A stretch of DNA of 64,000 bases from Iodidimonas sp. SYSU 1G8 (GTDB taxonomy: Bacteria; Pseudomonadota; Alphaproteobacteria; SMXS01), in contig NZ_JBBYXJ010000002.1 in assembly GCF_039655775.1 (NCBI RefSeq), forward strand, positions 682,001-746,000, in the 5' to 3' direction. Positions 1 through 8,450 of the stretch are shown here, in pieces. Under the pieces are notes generated by a model that worked only from the letters and a program-made list of their open reading frames with translations, was not told where the DNA came from and made no database searches. Position numbers and translations under genes: made by a program. Each line of letters begins with the position of its first letter. Position 1 is the first letter of the stretch.

Positions 1-63
1 ATGAAGGCGGATTTTGCAACCGCAAAAAGCATGCCTGTCCGCGGACACCAGCGGGGGCACTAA
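1..63 (+). CDS. Possible 3' end of an upstream gene (partial)
   Basis: The first 63 bases read as an open frame on the plus strand, closed by TAA at 61-63. An ATG happens to sit at base 1, but there is no sequence before it, so this may be the last 20 codons of a gene that starts outside the window or chance. The short peptide has no recognisable motif. Confidence 0.2.
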   Translation: MKADFATAKSMPVRGHQRGH

Positions 64-165
64 TCGCGTGCTTGATTGTTAGTGACGTGACGACCCGTAA
101 ATACCGTCTATAGTGACTGACACAGGACAACCGTCCATTCGGCAAGGACGGGACGAGGACAACGA

Positions 166-954
166 ATGAACGCCAACGCGCACAAGATGCCTCATGCCGG
201 CCACTACGATCCTCCGGCAGCGGTCTGGTCCATGCTCGAGCCGGCCCGGGCCCTCATGGAATTCGGAATGTTGCCGTTCGCCGCGGCCTGCCTGGGGCAG
301 GCACCGCGCGGTGACGGCCATCCGGTCATGGTGATCCCCGGTTTCATGGGCACGGACAACTCGACGGCCGTGCTCCGGACCTATCTCTCGACGCTGGGTT
401 ACGAGGTCTATCCCTGGGCGCTGGGCCGGAACTTCGGCCCGCGAGGCGACACGGAACAGCGGATGGTGGAACGCGCCAATCATCTGGCCGCGACCCACGG
501 CCGGAAGGTCAGCCTTGTCGGCTGGAGCCTGGGAGGCATCTTTGCCCGGCAGATCGCGCGGGACATTCCCGACGCGGTCCGTCAGGTCATCACCATGGGC
601 AGCCCTTTCGGCAGCGCCGGAATGGGCGGCACCAACAAGGAAATCGCCGAGCTTTACGAGATGTTGTCGGGCGACATGGTCGCTCACGCGGACGAGCACG
701 TGAAGCAGCGCCACAGCGCGCGTCCTCCCGTTCCGTGTACCGCGATCTACTCGAAGACGGACGGCGTCGCGGTGTGGCAGGTCTGTTCGGAGGAGGATGG
801 TCCCGACACGGATAATATCGAGGTGTTCGGCAGCCATACCGGTCTCGGCTTCAATGCCTTCGTGCTCTATGCGGTGGCCGACCGCCTGGCCCAGGCGGAA
901 GGTCACTGGGCGGCGTTCGACCGCAGCGGTCCCAAGGCGCTCTTCTACCGTTAG
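166..954 (+). CDS. Alpha/beta hydrolase (esterase/lipase-like)
   Basis: A 262-residue alpha/beta-hydrolase. The nucleophile elbow reads VGWSLGGIFARQ, a GxSxG motif with the catalytic serine in the first half. It follows a VMVIPGFMG strand-loop that supplies an HGxx-like oxyanion position, and a late SHTGLGF supplies the likely catalytic histidine. The family includes triacylglycerol-lipase-like and PGAP1-like esterases; the substrate cannot be told. There is no clear signal peptide, so a cytoplasmic enzyme is likely. The ATG at 166 is preceded by an AGGAC-type ribosome site. It stands alone, 71 bases upstream of an MDR oxidoreductase on the same strand. Confidence 0.85.
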   Translation: MNANAHKMPHAGHYDPPAAVWSMLEPARALMEFGMLPFAAACLGQAPRGDGHPVMVIPGFMGTDNSTAVLRTYLSTLGYEVYPWALGRNFGPRGDTEQRMVERANHLAATHGRKVSLVGWSLGGIFARQIARDIPDAVRQVITMGSPFGSAGMGGTNKEIAELYEMLSGDMVAHADEHVKQRHSARPPVPCTAIYSKTDGVAVWQVCSEEDGPDTDNIEVFGSHTGLGFNAFVLYAVADRLAQAEGHWAAFDRSGPKALFYR

Positions 955-1025
955 CCCAAGAACCGCTGTCTCCCGTTCCTCGCTCTGTTATGGTGCCTGC
1001 CGTAACGTCGAGGGGAGGGAAAGAC

Positions 1026-2045
1026 ATGAGCAATCCAGCGAACCGCCAATGGGTACTGGCACGGCGTCCTGAGGGGATGATCTCCGTTGATGATTTCGCG
1101 CCCGCGACGAGCGATATCGCCGAGCCGCTGGATGGCCAGCTCGTCGTAAAGGTCACCCATATCGCCTATGAGCCCGCCATGCGCGGCTGGGTGCGCGAAA
1201 TTCCTGGGCACGGGGCCAACCTGCCGATCGGCGGGGTCATGAAGGCCTCGGGTGTGGGCGAGGTCGTCGCTTCCCGTCATCCCGAGTTTCAGCCCGGCGA
1301 CAAGGTATCCGGCATGTTCGGCTGGCAGCAATATGCCGTGGTCGATGCGGTGGGCCAGTTGTTGCCCGTGCAGAAGATGCCTGCGGGGGTGACCGAGGAA
1401 ATGGCGCTCAGCGTCCTAGGCATCACCGGCCTGACCGCCTATTTCGGCATGCTCGACGTCGGCAAGCCGCGCGCCGGCGACACGGTGGTGGTCTCCGGCG
1501 CGGCGGGCGCGACCGGCTCCATCGCCGGGCAGATCGCGCGGATCGCCGGGTGTCGGGTGATTGGCATCGCCGGCGGCGCCGAGAAATGCGCCTGGCTGAC
1601 CGACGAGGCGGGCTTCGATGCCGCCATCGACTACAAGAACGAGGATGTCTCCGCTCGGCTGCAGGCACTGGCGCCCAAGGGCATCAACGTCTTCTACGAC
1701 AATGTGGGCGGTGCGATTCTCGAAGCGGCGCTGGACAACATCGCGATCGGCAGCCGCATCGTCATCTGTGGCGGCATTTCGGGCTACAACGTCGCCGACG
1801 ACGCCGCTGTCGGCCCGCGCAACTACATGCGCATCGTCAACAGCCCCTCGACCATGAGCGGCTTCCTACTGGGCCAGTTTTCGGCCCGCTTCGACGAGGC
1901 GCGCGAGCAGCTCGGCGCCTGGGCGCGCGAGGGCAAGATCCGCTTCTCGGTGGATGTGCAGGAAGGATTCGACAACGTGCCCGCCACCTTGCTGCGGCTG
2001 TTCCATGGCCAGAATCTCGGCAAGCAGCTCTGCCGCATCGCGTGA
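1026..2045 (+). CDS. NADP-dependent oxidoreductase, MDR superfamily (PTGR/CurA-like)
   Basis: A 339-residue medium-chain dehydrogenase/reductase of the zinc-independent leukotriene B4 dehydrogenase / prostaglandin reductase / curcumin reductase type. The N-terminal NRQWVLARRPEGM and the later YEPAMRGWVRE are family hallmarks. The Rossmann loop is VVSGAAGATGSIAGQIA, followed by the INVFYDNVGG segment. These enzymes reduce alpha,beta-unsaturated ketones and aldehydes with NADPH. I start at 1026 rather than the earlier in-frame ATG at 990, because a strong GAGGGGAGGG site lies just before 1026 and homology begins there. It is followed after 32 bases by ferrochelatase and may share its transcript. 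Confidence 0.9.
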   Translation: MSNPANRQWVLARRPEGMISVDDFAPATSDIAEPLDGQLVVKVTHIAYEPAMRGWVREIPGHGANLPIGGVMKASGVGEVVASRHPEFQPGDKVSGMFGWQQYAVVDAVGQLLPVQKMPAGVTEEMALSVLGITGLTAYFGMLDVGKPRAGDTVVVSGAAGATGSIAGQIARIAGCRVIGIAGGAEKCAWLTDEAGFDAAIDYKNEDVSARLQALAPKGINVFYDNVGGAILEAALDNIAIGSRIVICGGISGYNVADDAAVGPRNYMRIVNSPSTMSGFLLGQFSARFDEAREQLGAWAREGKIRFSVDVQEGFDNVPATLLRLFHGQNLGKQLCRIA

Positions 2046-2077
2046 ACCGCGCCAAACCCGCCGACGTATAGAGCGCC

Positions 2078-3112
2078 ATGACCGATACCGCCCACAAACC
2101 ATCCGGCCATCCGCCCGTCGCCTCCGGGCGCATCGGCGTTCTTCTCGTCAATCTGGGAACACCGGATGCACCCACGCCTTCGGCGGTGCGGCGCTATCTG
2201 CGGGAGTTTCTCAGCGACCGGCGCATCATCGAAACCCATCCGGCGATCTGGCAGCCGATCCTCAATCTCTTCATCCTGCCGTTCCGGCCGCAGAAAACCG
2301 CCAAGGCCTACCAGCTTGTCTGGCGTGACGATGATGATGGCTCGCCCCTGCGGCATTTCACGCGCACCCAGACCGAAGCCTTGGGCCACCTGATCGGCCA
2401 GCGTCGAGGCGACGTGATCGTCGATTGGGCCATGCGCTACGGCACGCCGTCGGTGGCGGACAGGCTCAAGGCCTTGCGTGACCAGGGCTGCGACCGCATT
2501 CTCGCGCTGGCGCTCTATCCGCAGTATAGCGGCACGACGACAGCCTCGGCCTATGATGCGGTGTTCTCGGCGCTGCAGGGCATGCGCTGGCAGCCGGCGC
2601 TGCGCACCGCGCCGCCCTTCCATGACGATCCGGCCTATATCGACGCGCTGGCGTGCGGCATCGAGGCCCATCTGACGGCGCTGCCCTGGACGCCCGATGC
2701 GGTGATCGCGTCCTATCACGGTATTCCGAAGAAGTATTTCGACGCGGGCGATCCCTATTACTGCCACTGCGCCAAGACCACGCGGCTTCTGCGCGAGCGG
2801 CTCGGCTGGAGCGAGGATCGGCTGCTCATGACGTTCCAGTCCCGCTTCGGCCCCATGGAATGGCTCCAGCCCTACACCGACGAAACCCTGGCCGCCCTGC
2901 CGGGCCAGGGCGTCAAGCGCATCGCCATCGTCTCGCCGGCCTTCCTCGCCGACTGTCTGGAAACGCTCGAGGAGATGGCCGAGCGCGGCCGCCACATCTT
3001 TCTCGAGGCCGGCGGCGAGGCGTTCAGCTACATCCCCTGCCTCAACGACACGCCGCCAGCCATCGACGTGCTGAATGGACTCGTCGAGCGCGAACTGGGC
3101 GGGTGGCTTTAG
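2078..3112 (+). CDS. hemH: Ferrochelatase
   Basis: A 344-residue ferrochelatase, which inserts Fe2+ into protoporphyrin IX in the last step of heme synthesis. Visible signatures are the N-terminal GVLLVNLGTPDAPT, the ALYPQYSGTTTASA segment, the catalytic histidine in ASYHGIPKKYF, the SRFGPMEWLQPYT block and the C-terminal SPAFLADCLETLEE. Length is normal for the bacterial enzyme. The residues DPYYCHCAKTT carry cysteines, but I do not infer a [2Fe-2S] cluster from them. The other heme genes of this window (hemC, hemD, hemY) sit about 45 kb away, so heme genes are not in one cluster. Confidence 0.96.
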   Translation: MTDTAHKPSGHPPVASGRIGVLLVNLGTPDAPTPSAVRRYLREFLSDRRIIETHPAIWQPILNLFILPFRPQKTAKAYQLVWRDDDDGSPLRHFTRTQTEALGHLIGQRRGDVIVDWAMRYGTPSVADRLKALRDQGCDRILALALYPQYSGTTTASAYDAVFSALQGMRWQPALRTAPPFHDDPAYIDALACGIEAHLTALPWTPDAVIASYHGIPKKYFDAGDPYYCHCAKTTRLLRERLGWSEDRLLMTFQSRFGPMEWLQPYTDETLAALPGQGVKRIAIVSPAFLADCLETLEEMAERGRHIFLEAGGEAFSYIPCLNDTPPAIDVLNGLVERELGGWL

Positions 3113-3203
3113 CGGCAGATACCGCCCCACTCTGATGCCGGATGCGCCCCTCCGCCACTTCCGCTAGGATCAGGGAACAAGGTAGCGCGTTTGAGGGGGC
3201 TCG

Positions 3204-3926
3204 ATGGCGCAGGAGCAGGCCGGCGAAGGCCGGTGGTTCTATTTTTCCATGGCCGTTCTGTCGGCGGCGATCATCTTCGCCGGCTTCGCGCCGTCCTATT
3301 ACCTCAAGAATGTCTTCCAGGCCCCGCCGCCGCTGTCACCGCTGACATCCCTGCATGGTATCGTGTTCACGGCGTGGACGCTGCTGTCCGTGCTCCAGAC
3401 GGGGCTGATCGCCGTCAATCGCCCCGGTCTCCACCGAAATCTCGGCATTCTTGGCGCGGTCCTGTTCGGCGTGGTCATTGCCGTCGGGGTGACCACGGCC
3501 ATCGTCGCCGGACAATTGGGGCACGTGCCGCCGGGCGCGCCGCCGCCGCTGGTCTTCATGGCCCTGCCGCTCGTGGCCATGACGGGCGTTACGATTCTGG
3601 TGCTCATCGCGCTCGCGAACCGGTCGCGGCCCGGCGTGCACAAGCGCCTGATGCTGGCCGGCTTCTTCCTGATGACCGCGCCGGCTCTGCACCGGCTCAG
3701 CCTCGGCGCGGGTTACGTGGAGGCCGGAACGTGGGTGTCGCTGATCGGGCCGGACCTGCTGCTGCTCGGCGCCGCTTTGTATGATCTCGTTTCCCGCCGC
3801 CGCATCCACCCAGCCTATCTGTGCAGTGCACTGATCTACGCGGCCCTGAACGTGGCGGTGATCTGGGCATTTTCGAGCCCGTCCTGGCTCGCGTTCGCGA
3901 CGCGTCTGGTGGGCGGCTCCTCTTGA
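3204..3926 (+). CDS. Seven-helix membrane protein of unknown function
   Basis: A 240-residue integral membrane protein with about seven hydrophobic segments, roughly residues 13-35, 47-72, 79-107, 115-140, 148-167, 175-197 and 205-235. A histidine in helix 2 (SLHGIVFTAW) and another at the start of helix 5 (GVHKRLMLAGF) resemble the layout of DUF2306 or cytochrome b561-like proteins, so heme binding is possible but unproven. The ATG at 3204 follows a GAGGGGG ribosome site. It ends 54 bases before the hopanoid cyclase gene and could be co-transcribed with it. I cannot assign a function. Confidence 0.75.
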   Translation: MAQEQAGEGRWFYFSMAVLSAAIIFAGFAPSYYLKNVFQAPPPLSPLTSLHGIVFTAWTLLSVLQTGLIAVNRPGLHRNLGILGAVLFGVVIAVGVTTAIVAGQLGHVPPGAPPPLVFMALPLVAMTGVTILVLIALANRSRPGVHKRLMLAGFFLMTAPALHRLSLGAGYVEAGTWVSLIGPDLLLLGAALYDLVSRRRIHPAYLCSALIYAALNVAVIWAFSSPSWLAFATRLVGGSS

Positions 3927-3980
3927 CACACCCCGGCACCTGACCCAAAACCGTCGCAACGGAAACACGCCGGGGCGATC

Positions 3981-6017
3981 ATGAACGTCGAAAATCCGCT
4001 CGCTGGCCAGACCATGGACGAGACGCTGCGCGCCGCCATCGAGAGCGGATTCGGCTGGTCCGTGGCGCGTCAGCACCCCGAGGGCTACTGGGTCGGCAAG
4101 CTGCAGACCAATTCCTGCATGGAAGCCGAGTGGATTCTGGCGCTGCATTTCCTCGGCCTGCACGATCATCCGCGCCGGGCCGGACTGGTGCGCTCGCTGC
4201 TGCGCGAGCAGCGGGCGGATGGGTCATGGGGCATCTATCACGGCGCATCCGCCGGCGACATCAATGCCACGGTGGAGAGTTACGCCGCGCTGCGATCCGT
4301 CGGCATGGCGGCGGACGATCCGGTTCTCGCCACGGCACGCGCGTGGATTTTCCAGCGCGGCGGTCTGCGCAACGTACGCGTGTTCACCCGCTACTGGCTG
4401 GCCCTGATCGGCGAATGGCCGTGGGAGAGCACGCCCAACATCCCGCCGGAAGTCATCCGCTTTCCCCTGTGGTTTCCCTTCAACATCTATAATTTCGCGT
4501 CATGGGCGCGCGCCACCCTGATGCCCATCGCCGTGCTGTCGGCGCGCCGCCCGGTGCGTCCACTCGCCGATGGTAATCGCCTGGACGAGTTGTTTCCCGA
4601 AGGGCGTGAAGGCTTCGACTATTCCCTCCCCAAGGTGATCAGGCCCTTCACCTGGGAACAGTTCTTCATGACCACGGACAGGATCCTGCACTGGGCCCAG
4701 TCGCGCCGTGCGGTGCCGGGGCGCGAGGCGGCCATTGCCCGCGTGATGGAATGGATCGTCAAGCATCAGGACGCGGATGGCGCCTGGGGCGGCATCCAGC
4801 CGCCGTGGATCTACAGCCTGATGGCGCTGCAGATCGAGGGCTATCCCATGGGCCATCCGGTCATCGCCAAGGGACTGGACGCGTTGCACGATCCGCGGTG
4901 GTCTTATGAGGTGGATGGTGCCGTTTACATCCAGGCGTCCGTTTCACCCGTGTGGGACACGGTGCTGACCTTGCTCGCCATGGACGATTGCGAGGTTCAG
5001 GAGGAGCACGCCGAGGCGGTCGACAAGGCGATCGGCTGGCTGCTGGACAATGAGGTGCGCCACTACGGCGACTGGGCGCGAAAGGTCAGGGGCGTGGCGC
5101 CGGGCGGCTGGGCGTTCGAATACGCCAACCAGTTCTATCCCGACGTGGACGACACGGCCGTGGCACTGATCGTGCTGGCCAAGCATCGGCAAGACCCCAA
5201 ATGGCGGGCGCGGGGCATCGACGGCGTCATCGAACGGGCCGTGAACTGGGTGCTCGCCATGCAATGCTCGGCGGGGGGCTGGGCCGCGTTCGACCGCGAC
5301 AATGACGCCCAGATCCTCACCCGCATCCCGTTCAGCGATTTCGGCGAGGCGCTCGATCCGCCCAGCGTCGACGTCACCGCCCATGTGCTCGAGGCGCTCG
5401 GCGCGCTGGGCTATGACAGGCATCATCCGGCAATAGCGCGCGGCGTCGCCTTCCTGCGCAAGGAGCAGGAAAGGGACGGCAGCTGGTGGGGGCGCTGGGG
5501 CGTCAACTACATCTACGGCACGTCGGCCGCGCTGCCGGCGCTCAAGGCCGTGGGCGAGGACATGCGCGACGATCACGTGCTGCGAGCGGCCGATTGGATC
5601 GCCGCGCACCAGAACGCCGATGGCGGCTGGGGCGAAACCTGCGGGTCCTACATGGACCGTTCGCTGGCGGGCAAGGGCGACAGCACGGCGTCGCAGACCG
5701 CCTGGGCGCTCATGTCGCTATTGGCGGTGGGACGGCCGCAGGATCGCGCCGTGGTATGGAAGGGGCTCGGCTTCCTCACGTCGCGTCAGCAGGATGGCAC
5801 CTGGGACGAGGCGGAATATACCGGCACTGGGTTTCCGGGTTATGGCCTGGGGCGGCCCATCGATCTCGCCGACGGTGCCGAGGAGGCCCTGGGGCAATCC
5901 GTCGAACTCAGCCGCGGCTTCATGATCAATTACAACCTGTACCGCCACTATTTCCCGCTCATGGCCATGGGCCGGGCGCGGAACTATCTGGCCCGGCTGG
6001 GAAACGAGCCGGAATAA
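3981..6017 (+). CDS. shc: Squalene-hopene cyclase
   Basis: A 678-residue class II triterpene cyclase that converts squalene to hopene/hopanol, giving bacteria their sterol-like membrane hopanoids. The catalytic DxDD motif is present as DVDDTA with aspartates at 388, 390 and 391. Several QW repeats are visible, for example QRADGSWGIYHG, QDADGAWGG, QNADGGWGETCGSYMD and QQDGTWDEAEYTGTG. The C-terminus GRARNYLARL is typical. The enzyme is a monotopic inner-membrane protein. No other hopanoid gene (hpn) follows, so squalene synthesis must be encoded elsewhere. Confidence 0.97.
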   Translation: MNVENPLAGQTMDETLRAAIESGFGWSVARQHPEGYWVGKLQTNSCMEAEWILALHFLGLHDHPRRAGLVRSLLREQRADGSWGIYHGASAGDINATVESYAALRSVGMAADDPVLATARAWIFQRGGLRNVRVFTRYWLALIGEWPWESTPNIPPEVIRFPLWFPFNIYNFASWARATLMPIAVLSARRPVRPLADGNRLDELFPEGREGFDYSLPKVIRPFTWEQFFMTTDRILHWAQSRRAVPGREAAIARVMEWIVKHQDADGAWGGIQPPWIYSLMALQIEGYPMGHPVIAKGLDALHDPRWSYEVDGAVYIQASVSPVWDTVLTLLAMDDCEVQEEHAEAVDKAIGWLLDNEVRHYGDWARKVRGVAPGGWAFEYANQFYPDVDDTAVALIVLAKHRQDPKWRARGIDGVIERAVNWVLAMQCSAGGWAAFDRDNDAQILTRIPFSDFGEALDPPSVDVTAHVLEALGALGYDRHHPAIARGVAFLRKEQERDGSWWGRWGVNYIYGTSAALPALKAVGEDMRDDHVLRAADWIAAHQNADGGWGETCGSYMDRSLAGKGDSTASQTAWALMSLLAVGRPQDRAVVWKGLGFLTSRQQDGTWDEAEYTGTGFPGYGLGRPIDLADGAEEALGQSVELSRGFMINYNLYRHYFPLMAMGRARNYLARLGNEPE

Positions 6018-6028
6018 CATCCAGCGGA

Positions 6029-6054
6029 CAAAAAAACGGCCTCGGAATCGAGGC
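6029..6054 (-). terminator. Rho-independent terminator of the cold-shock gene
   Basis: On the minus strand GCCTCG (6054-6049), a 4-base loop, and CGAGGC (6044-6039) form a 6-bp stem. This is followed by CG and then an unbroken T run (complement of the A run at 6029-6036). It would end the leftward cold-shock transcript about 110 bases after its stop codon. On the plus strand the A run precedes the hairpin, so it is one-directional. Confidence 0.7.
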
Positions 6055-6119
6055 AGTTTGGTAGTCGAACTTCTCAAATGACGCGCTAATGCCGGCTGTC
6101 CGGCCCGAGGCCTGCGGTC

Positions 6120-6146
6120 GGAGGGCTCATCACGATGAGACCCTCC
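6120..6146. other. Long hairpin in the csp 3' region
   Basis: GGAGGGCTCATC (6120-6131), a 2-base loop, and GATGAG-A-CCCTCC (6134-6146) form a 12-bp stem with one bulged A. It lies between the convergent shc and cold-shock genes, just beyond the csp stop codon. It may stabilise the csp message end or act as a back-up terminator for shc; there is no T run on either side. Confidence 0.45.
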
Positions 6147-6164
6147 TTGCAGGTCTTCGGCGAA

Positions 6165-6374
6165 TTAGCCGAGGATCTTCAGTTCTTCAGCTGAGCTCTT
6201 GCCGTTGCGGCCACGCGTCAGTTCGTAAGAGACCTTCTGGCCCTCATTCAGGCCAGAAAGGCCGGCCCGCTCGACGGCGGAGATATGGACGAAGGCGTCG
6301 GCCGAACCATCGTCCGGCTGGATGAAGCCATAGCCCTTGGTCGCATTGAACCACTTCACGGTTCCGTTGGTCAT
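6165..6374 (-). CDS. Cold-shock protein, CspA family
   Basis: A 69-residue single cold-shock domain. The RNP1 motif reads KGYGFIQPDD and RNP2 reads DAFVHISAV; the start TNGTVKWFNATKGYG is typical. The protein binds single-stranded RNA and DNA as a chaperone that melts secondary structure. The ATG is preceded by an AAGGAAG ribosome site. It has its own promoter about 140 bases upstream and a long leader, as usual for cold-regulated csp genes. A DEAD-box RNA helicase lies directly upstream on the same strand, which suggests a shared role in RNA unfolding. Confidence 0.95.
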   Translation of the reverse strand: MTNGTVKWFNATKGYGFIQPDDGSADAFVHISAVERAGLSGLNEGQKVSYELTRGRNGKSSAEELKILG

Positions 6375-6513
6375 AGATAGTGCTTCCTTAATGATGACGT
6401 AACGACCGGGCGCGCCAACGGCACGCTCGGCTTTTCAGCTCGCTGAAGTCCTGGGAGTCGATAGCTATGTCGGCGACGAAGCATACGCCGGGCCTTAGGT
6501 CACTGATCTTGCG

Positions 6514-6542
6514 GATATAATCCCGGACACGCAAGAATACAA
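6514..6542 (-). promoter_or_regulatory. Promoter of the cold-shock gene
   Basis: Read on the minus strand, TTGTAT (6542-6537), 17 bases, then TATATC (6519-6514) is a good sigma-70-type promoter. Transcription from about 6507 would leave a leader of about 130 bases before the csp ATG at 6374, similar to the long structured leaders of cspA-type genes. Judged by eye only. Confidence 0.5.
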
Positions 6543-6611
6543 CCCAAAACGAGCCGTTTCCAATGCCGTGCTCCGGACCACAAATGGCCCGGAGCCTCGG
6601 TTTATCGGGTA

Positions 6612-7952
6612 TCAGGCCGCCTGCTGCATCGGGGAGCGGCGCGGGCGGCGACGACGACGCGCGGCACCGGATTTGGCGTCGCCCGTGCGTCCGTCGGCCT
6701 GCTGGCCCTCTGCTGGCCGGCCTTCGCCGTGACGGCTTTCCTGCGGCCGGCCACCGCGACCGCGCGGCGCCTGCGTGCGCGGACGGTTGCGGCCATTCTC
6801 CGGCGGGCTCTCGCCCGTGTCGCGGGGCGTTTCGCCGACGACGCTGAGCGTCACGCGGGTCAGTTTCTCGATGCCGCGCAGATAGGCGCGCTCGGTCGGG
6901 TCGCAGAACGCGATGGCGATGCCCTCGGCGCCGGCGCGCGCGGTGCGGCCGATGCGGTGGACGTAGCTCTCGGGCTCGTTCGGCAGCTCGAAATTGATCA
7001 CGTGGGTGATGCCGTCGACGTCAATGCCGCGCGCGGCGATGTCGGTCGCGACAAGCACGCGCGCCGCGCCGGTCTTGAAACGGTCCAGGGCGTTCTGGCG
7101 CGCGCTCTGGGACTTGTTGCCGTGGATGGCGTCGGCGGGCAGGCCGCTCTTGCTCAGCTGCTCGGCGACGCGGTTGGCGCGGTGCTTGGTGCGCGTGAAC
7201 ACGATCACCTTGCTCATCGCCTTGTCCTGCAGCAGGCGGGTGAGCAAGGCCTGCTTGCCGCCAGCGTCGATGAAATACACGCTCTGGTCGATCCGTTCGA
7301 CCGTGGTGGCGGCGGGGGTCACCTCGACGCGTACCGGATCGATCAGCATGTCCGACGCCAGCTTGGCCACGTCGGTCGGCATGGTGGCCGAGAACAGCAG
7401 CGACTGGCGCTTGCGCGGCATGACCGACACGATTTTGCGCACGTCGCGGATGAAGCCCATGTCGAGCATCCGGTCGGCCTCGTCGAGCACAAGGATACCC
7501 GTGCCCGAGAGGTTGACGTGCTTCTGGTTGACCAGATCGAGCAGGCGGCCGGGCGTGGCGACGAGAACGTCGACGCCGCGCGACATCGCCTTGATCTGCG
7601 GGTTCTGGCCGACACCGCCCAGGATGACGGCTTGGCGCAAGCCAAGATTGCGGCCATAGTTGCGGATGCTGTCGGCGATCTGCACCGCCAGTTCGCGGGT
7701 CGGCGCCAGGATCAGCGCCCGCGCGGTCTTCGGCGCGGCCTGGATCTTTTCGGCGGCCAGACGCTGCAGCATGGGAAGGGTGAACGCGGCGGTCTTGCCG
7801 GTACCCGTCTGGGCGATGCCCAGCAGATCCTTACCCTGCAGCAGCAGCGGGATCGCCTGCGCCTGAATCGGGGTCGGAATGGTGTAGTTCTCGGTGGTCA
7901 GGGCACGCAGAAGCGGCTCGATGAGACCGAGGTCGTTGAAAGTCGTCGTCAC
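6612..7952 (-). CDS. DEAD-box ATP-dependent RNA helicase, RhlE-like
   Basis: A 446-residue DEAD-box helicase that unwinds short RNA duplexes with ATP. All motifs are present: Q motif PTPIQAQAIP, motif I AQTGTGKT, Ia APTRELA, Ib ATPGR, II DEAD, III SAT, V ATDIAARGIDVDG and VI HRIGRTARAG. The two RecA domains span about residues 1-370. The last 75 residues are a basic Arg/Gly/Pro-rich tail typical of RhlE proteins and probably disordered. The start is GTG at 7952 with AAGGA about 13 bases upstream. Its neighbour downstream is a cold-shock protein. Confidence 0.95.
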   Translation of the reverse strand: MTTTFNDLGLIEPLLRALTTENYTIPTPIQAQAIPLLLQGKDLLGIAQTGTGKTAAFTLPMLQRLAAEKIQAAPKTARALILAPTRELAVQIADSIRNYGRNLGLRQAVILGGVGQNPQIKAMSRGVDVLVATPGRLLDLVNQKHVNLSGTGILVLDEADRMLDMGFIRDVRKIVSVMPRKRQSLLFSATMPTDVAKLASDMLIDPVRVEVTPAATTVERIDQSVYFIDAGGKQALLTRLLQDKAMSKVIVFTRTKHRANRVAEQLSKSGLPADAIHGNKSQSARQNALDRFKTGAARVLVATDIAARGIDVDGITHVINFELPNEPESYVHRIGRTARAGAEGIAIAFCDPTERAYLRGIEKLTRVTLSVVGETPRDTGESPPENGRNRPRTQAPRGRGGRPQESRHGEGRPAEGQQADGRTGDAKSGAARRRRRPRRSPMQQAA

Positions 7953-8361
7953 TTAAACAGAATCCTTCCGCGCCGGGCGCTCGCGCTTTGTCGCGAACGC
8001 TCACAGCGTGTTGCCTTTTCCACGCGCACCTGGAAATGAAGCAGGGTTTTTGAGAATTGACCCGGGAGGAAACGCCACCATAAGGGGCGCATCGCGCGAT
8101 CACGGGAAACCGAGACGGTAAGTGCGCTTGCGGGGTGCCCATGTCAAGCGGTATCACCCAACCGGCCGGAAAAGTGGTGCCATTTCGCAACACCCACGGA
8201 TTTTTTCCCGGCGCGAGCGTGAATGGGTTTCGTCTTCCTACGTCTTATGCAACCTCTGCGCCCGTGACACGGCGATCGGCGGACCTGACACGAAAAGTTC
8301 AAGGGAGACAGCGACGTGCGGCGCGCACCGTTCTTTCCGGAAGGCCCTATCGGCAGGTGGT

Positions 8362-8381
8362 GCCCAGCTTTGCAGTTGGGC
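8362..8381. promoter_or_regulatory. Inverted repeat overlapping a candidate -35 element
   Basis: GCCCAGCT (8362-8369), TTGC, AGTTGGGC (8374-8381) forms an 8-bp inverted repeat with one G:T wobble. It overlaps the candidate -35 box of the autotransporter promoter, so it may be an operator for an unseen regulator, or a hairpin if transcription starts further upstream. Confidence 0.35.
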
Positions 8382-8397
8382 GCTTGCAATTTATGGT
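8370..8397 (+). promoter_or_regulatory. Candidate promoter of the autotransporter gene
   Basis: TTGCAG (8370-8375), 16 bases, TATGGT (8392-8397) is a plausible sigma-70-type promoter, with the ATG 54 bases downstream. The match is moderate and judged by eye. Confidence 0.3.
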
Positions 8398-8450
8398 ATG
8401 AACAGTTGAGATTGCGCTCGCGCACTCAGGATCAGTAACGAGGCTTCTGC

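Larger units (their letters stand above)
7953..8450. other. Long intergenic region between divergent helicase and autotransporter genes
   Basis: This 498-base stretch holds no convincing gene. It must carry the promoters of both divergent neighbours. An inverted repeat at 8362-8381 and a candidate autotransporter promoter are listed separately. A short T run is seen near 8201-8207 without a stable stem in front. No known riboswitch or RNA gene was recognised. Confidence 0.6.

Noticed and set aside
1823-3130. A 435-codon open frame antisense to ferrochelatase
   Set aside because: Fully opposite hemH, rich in Arg and His, no domain.
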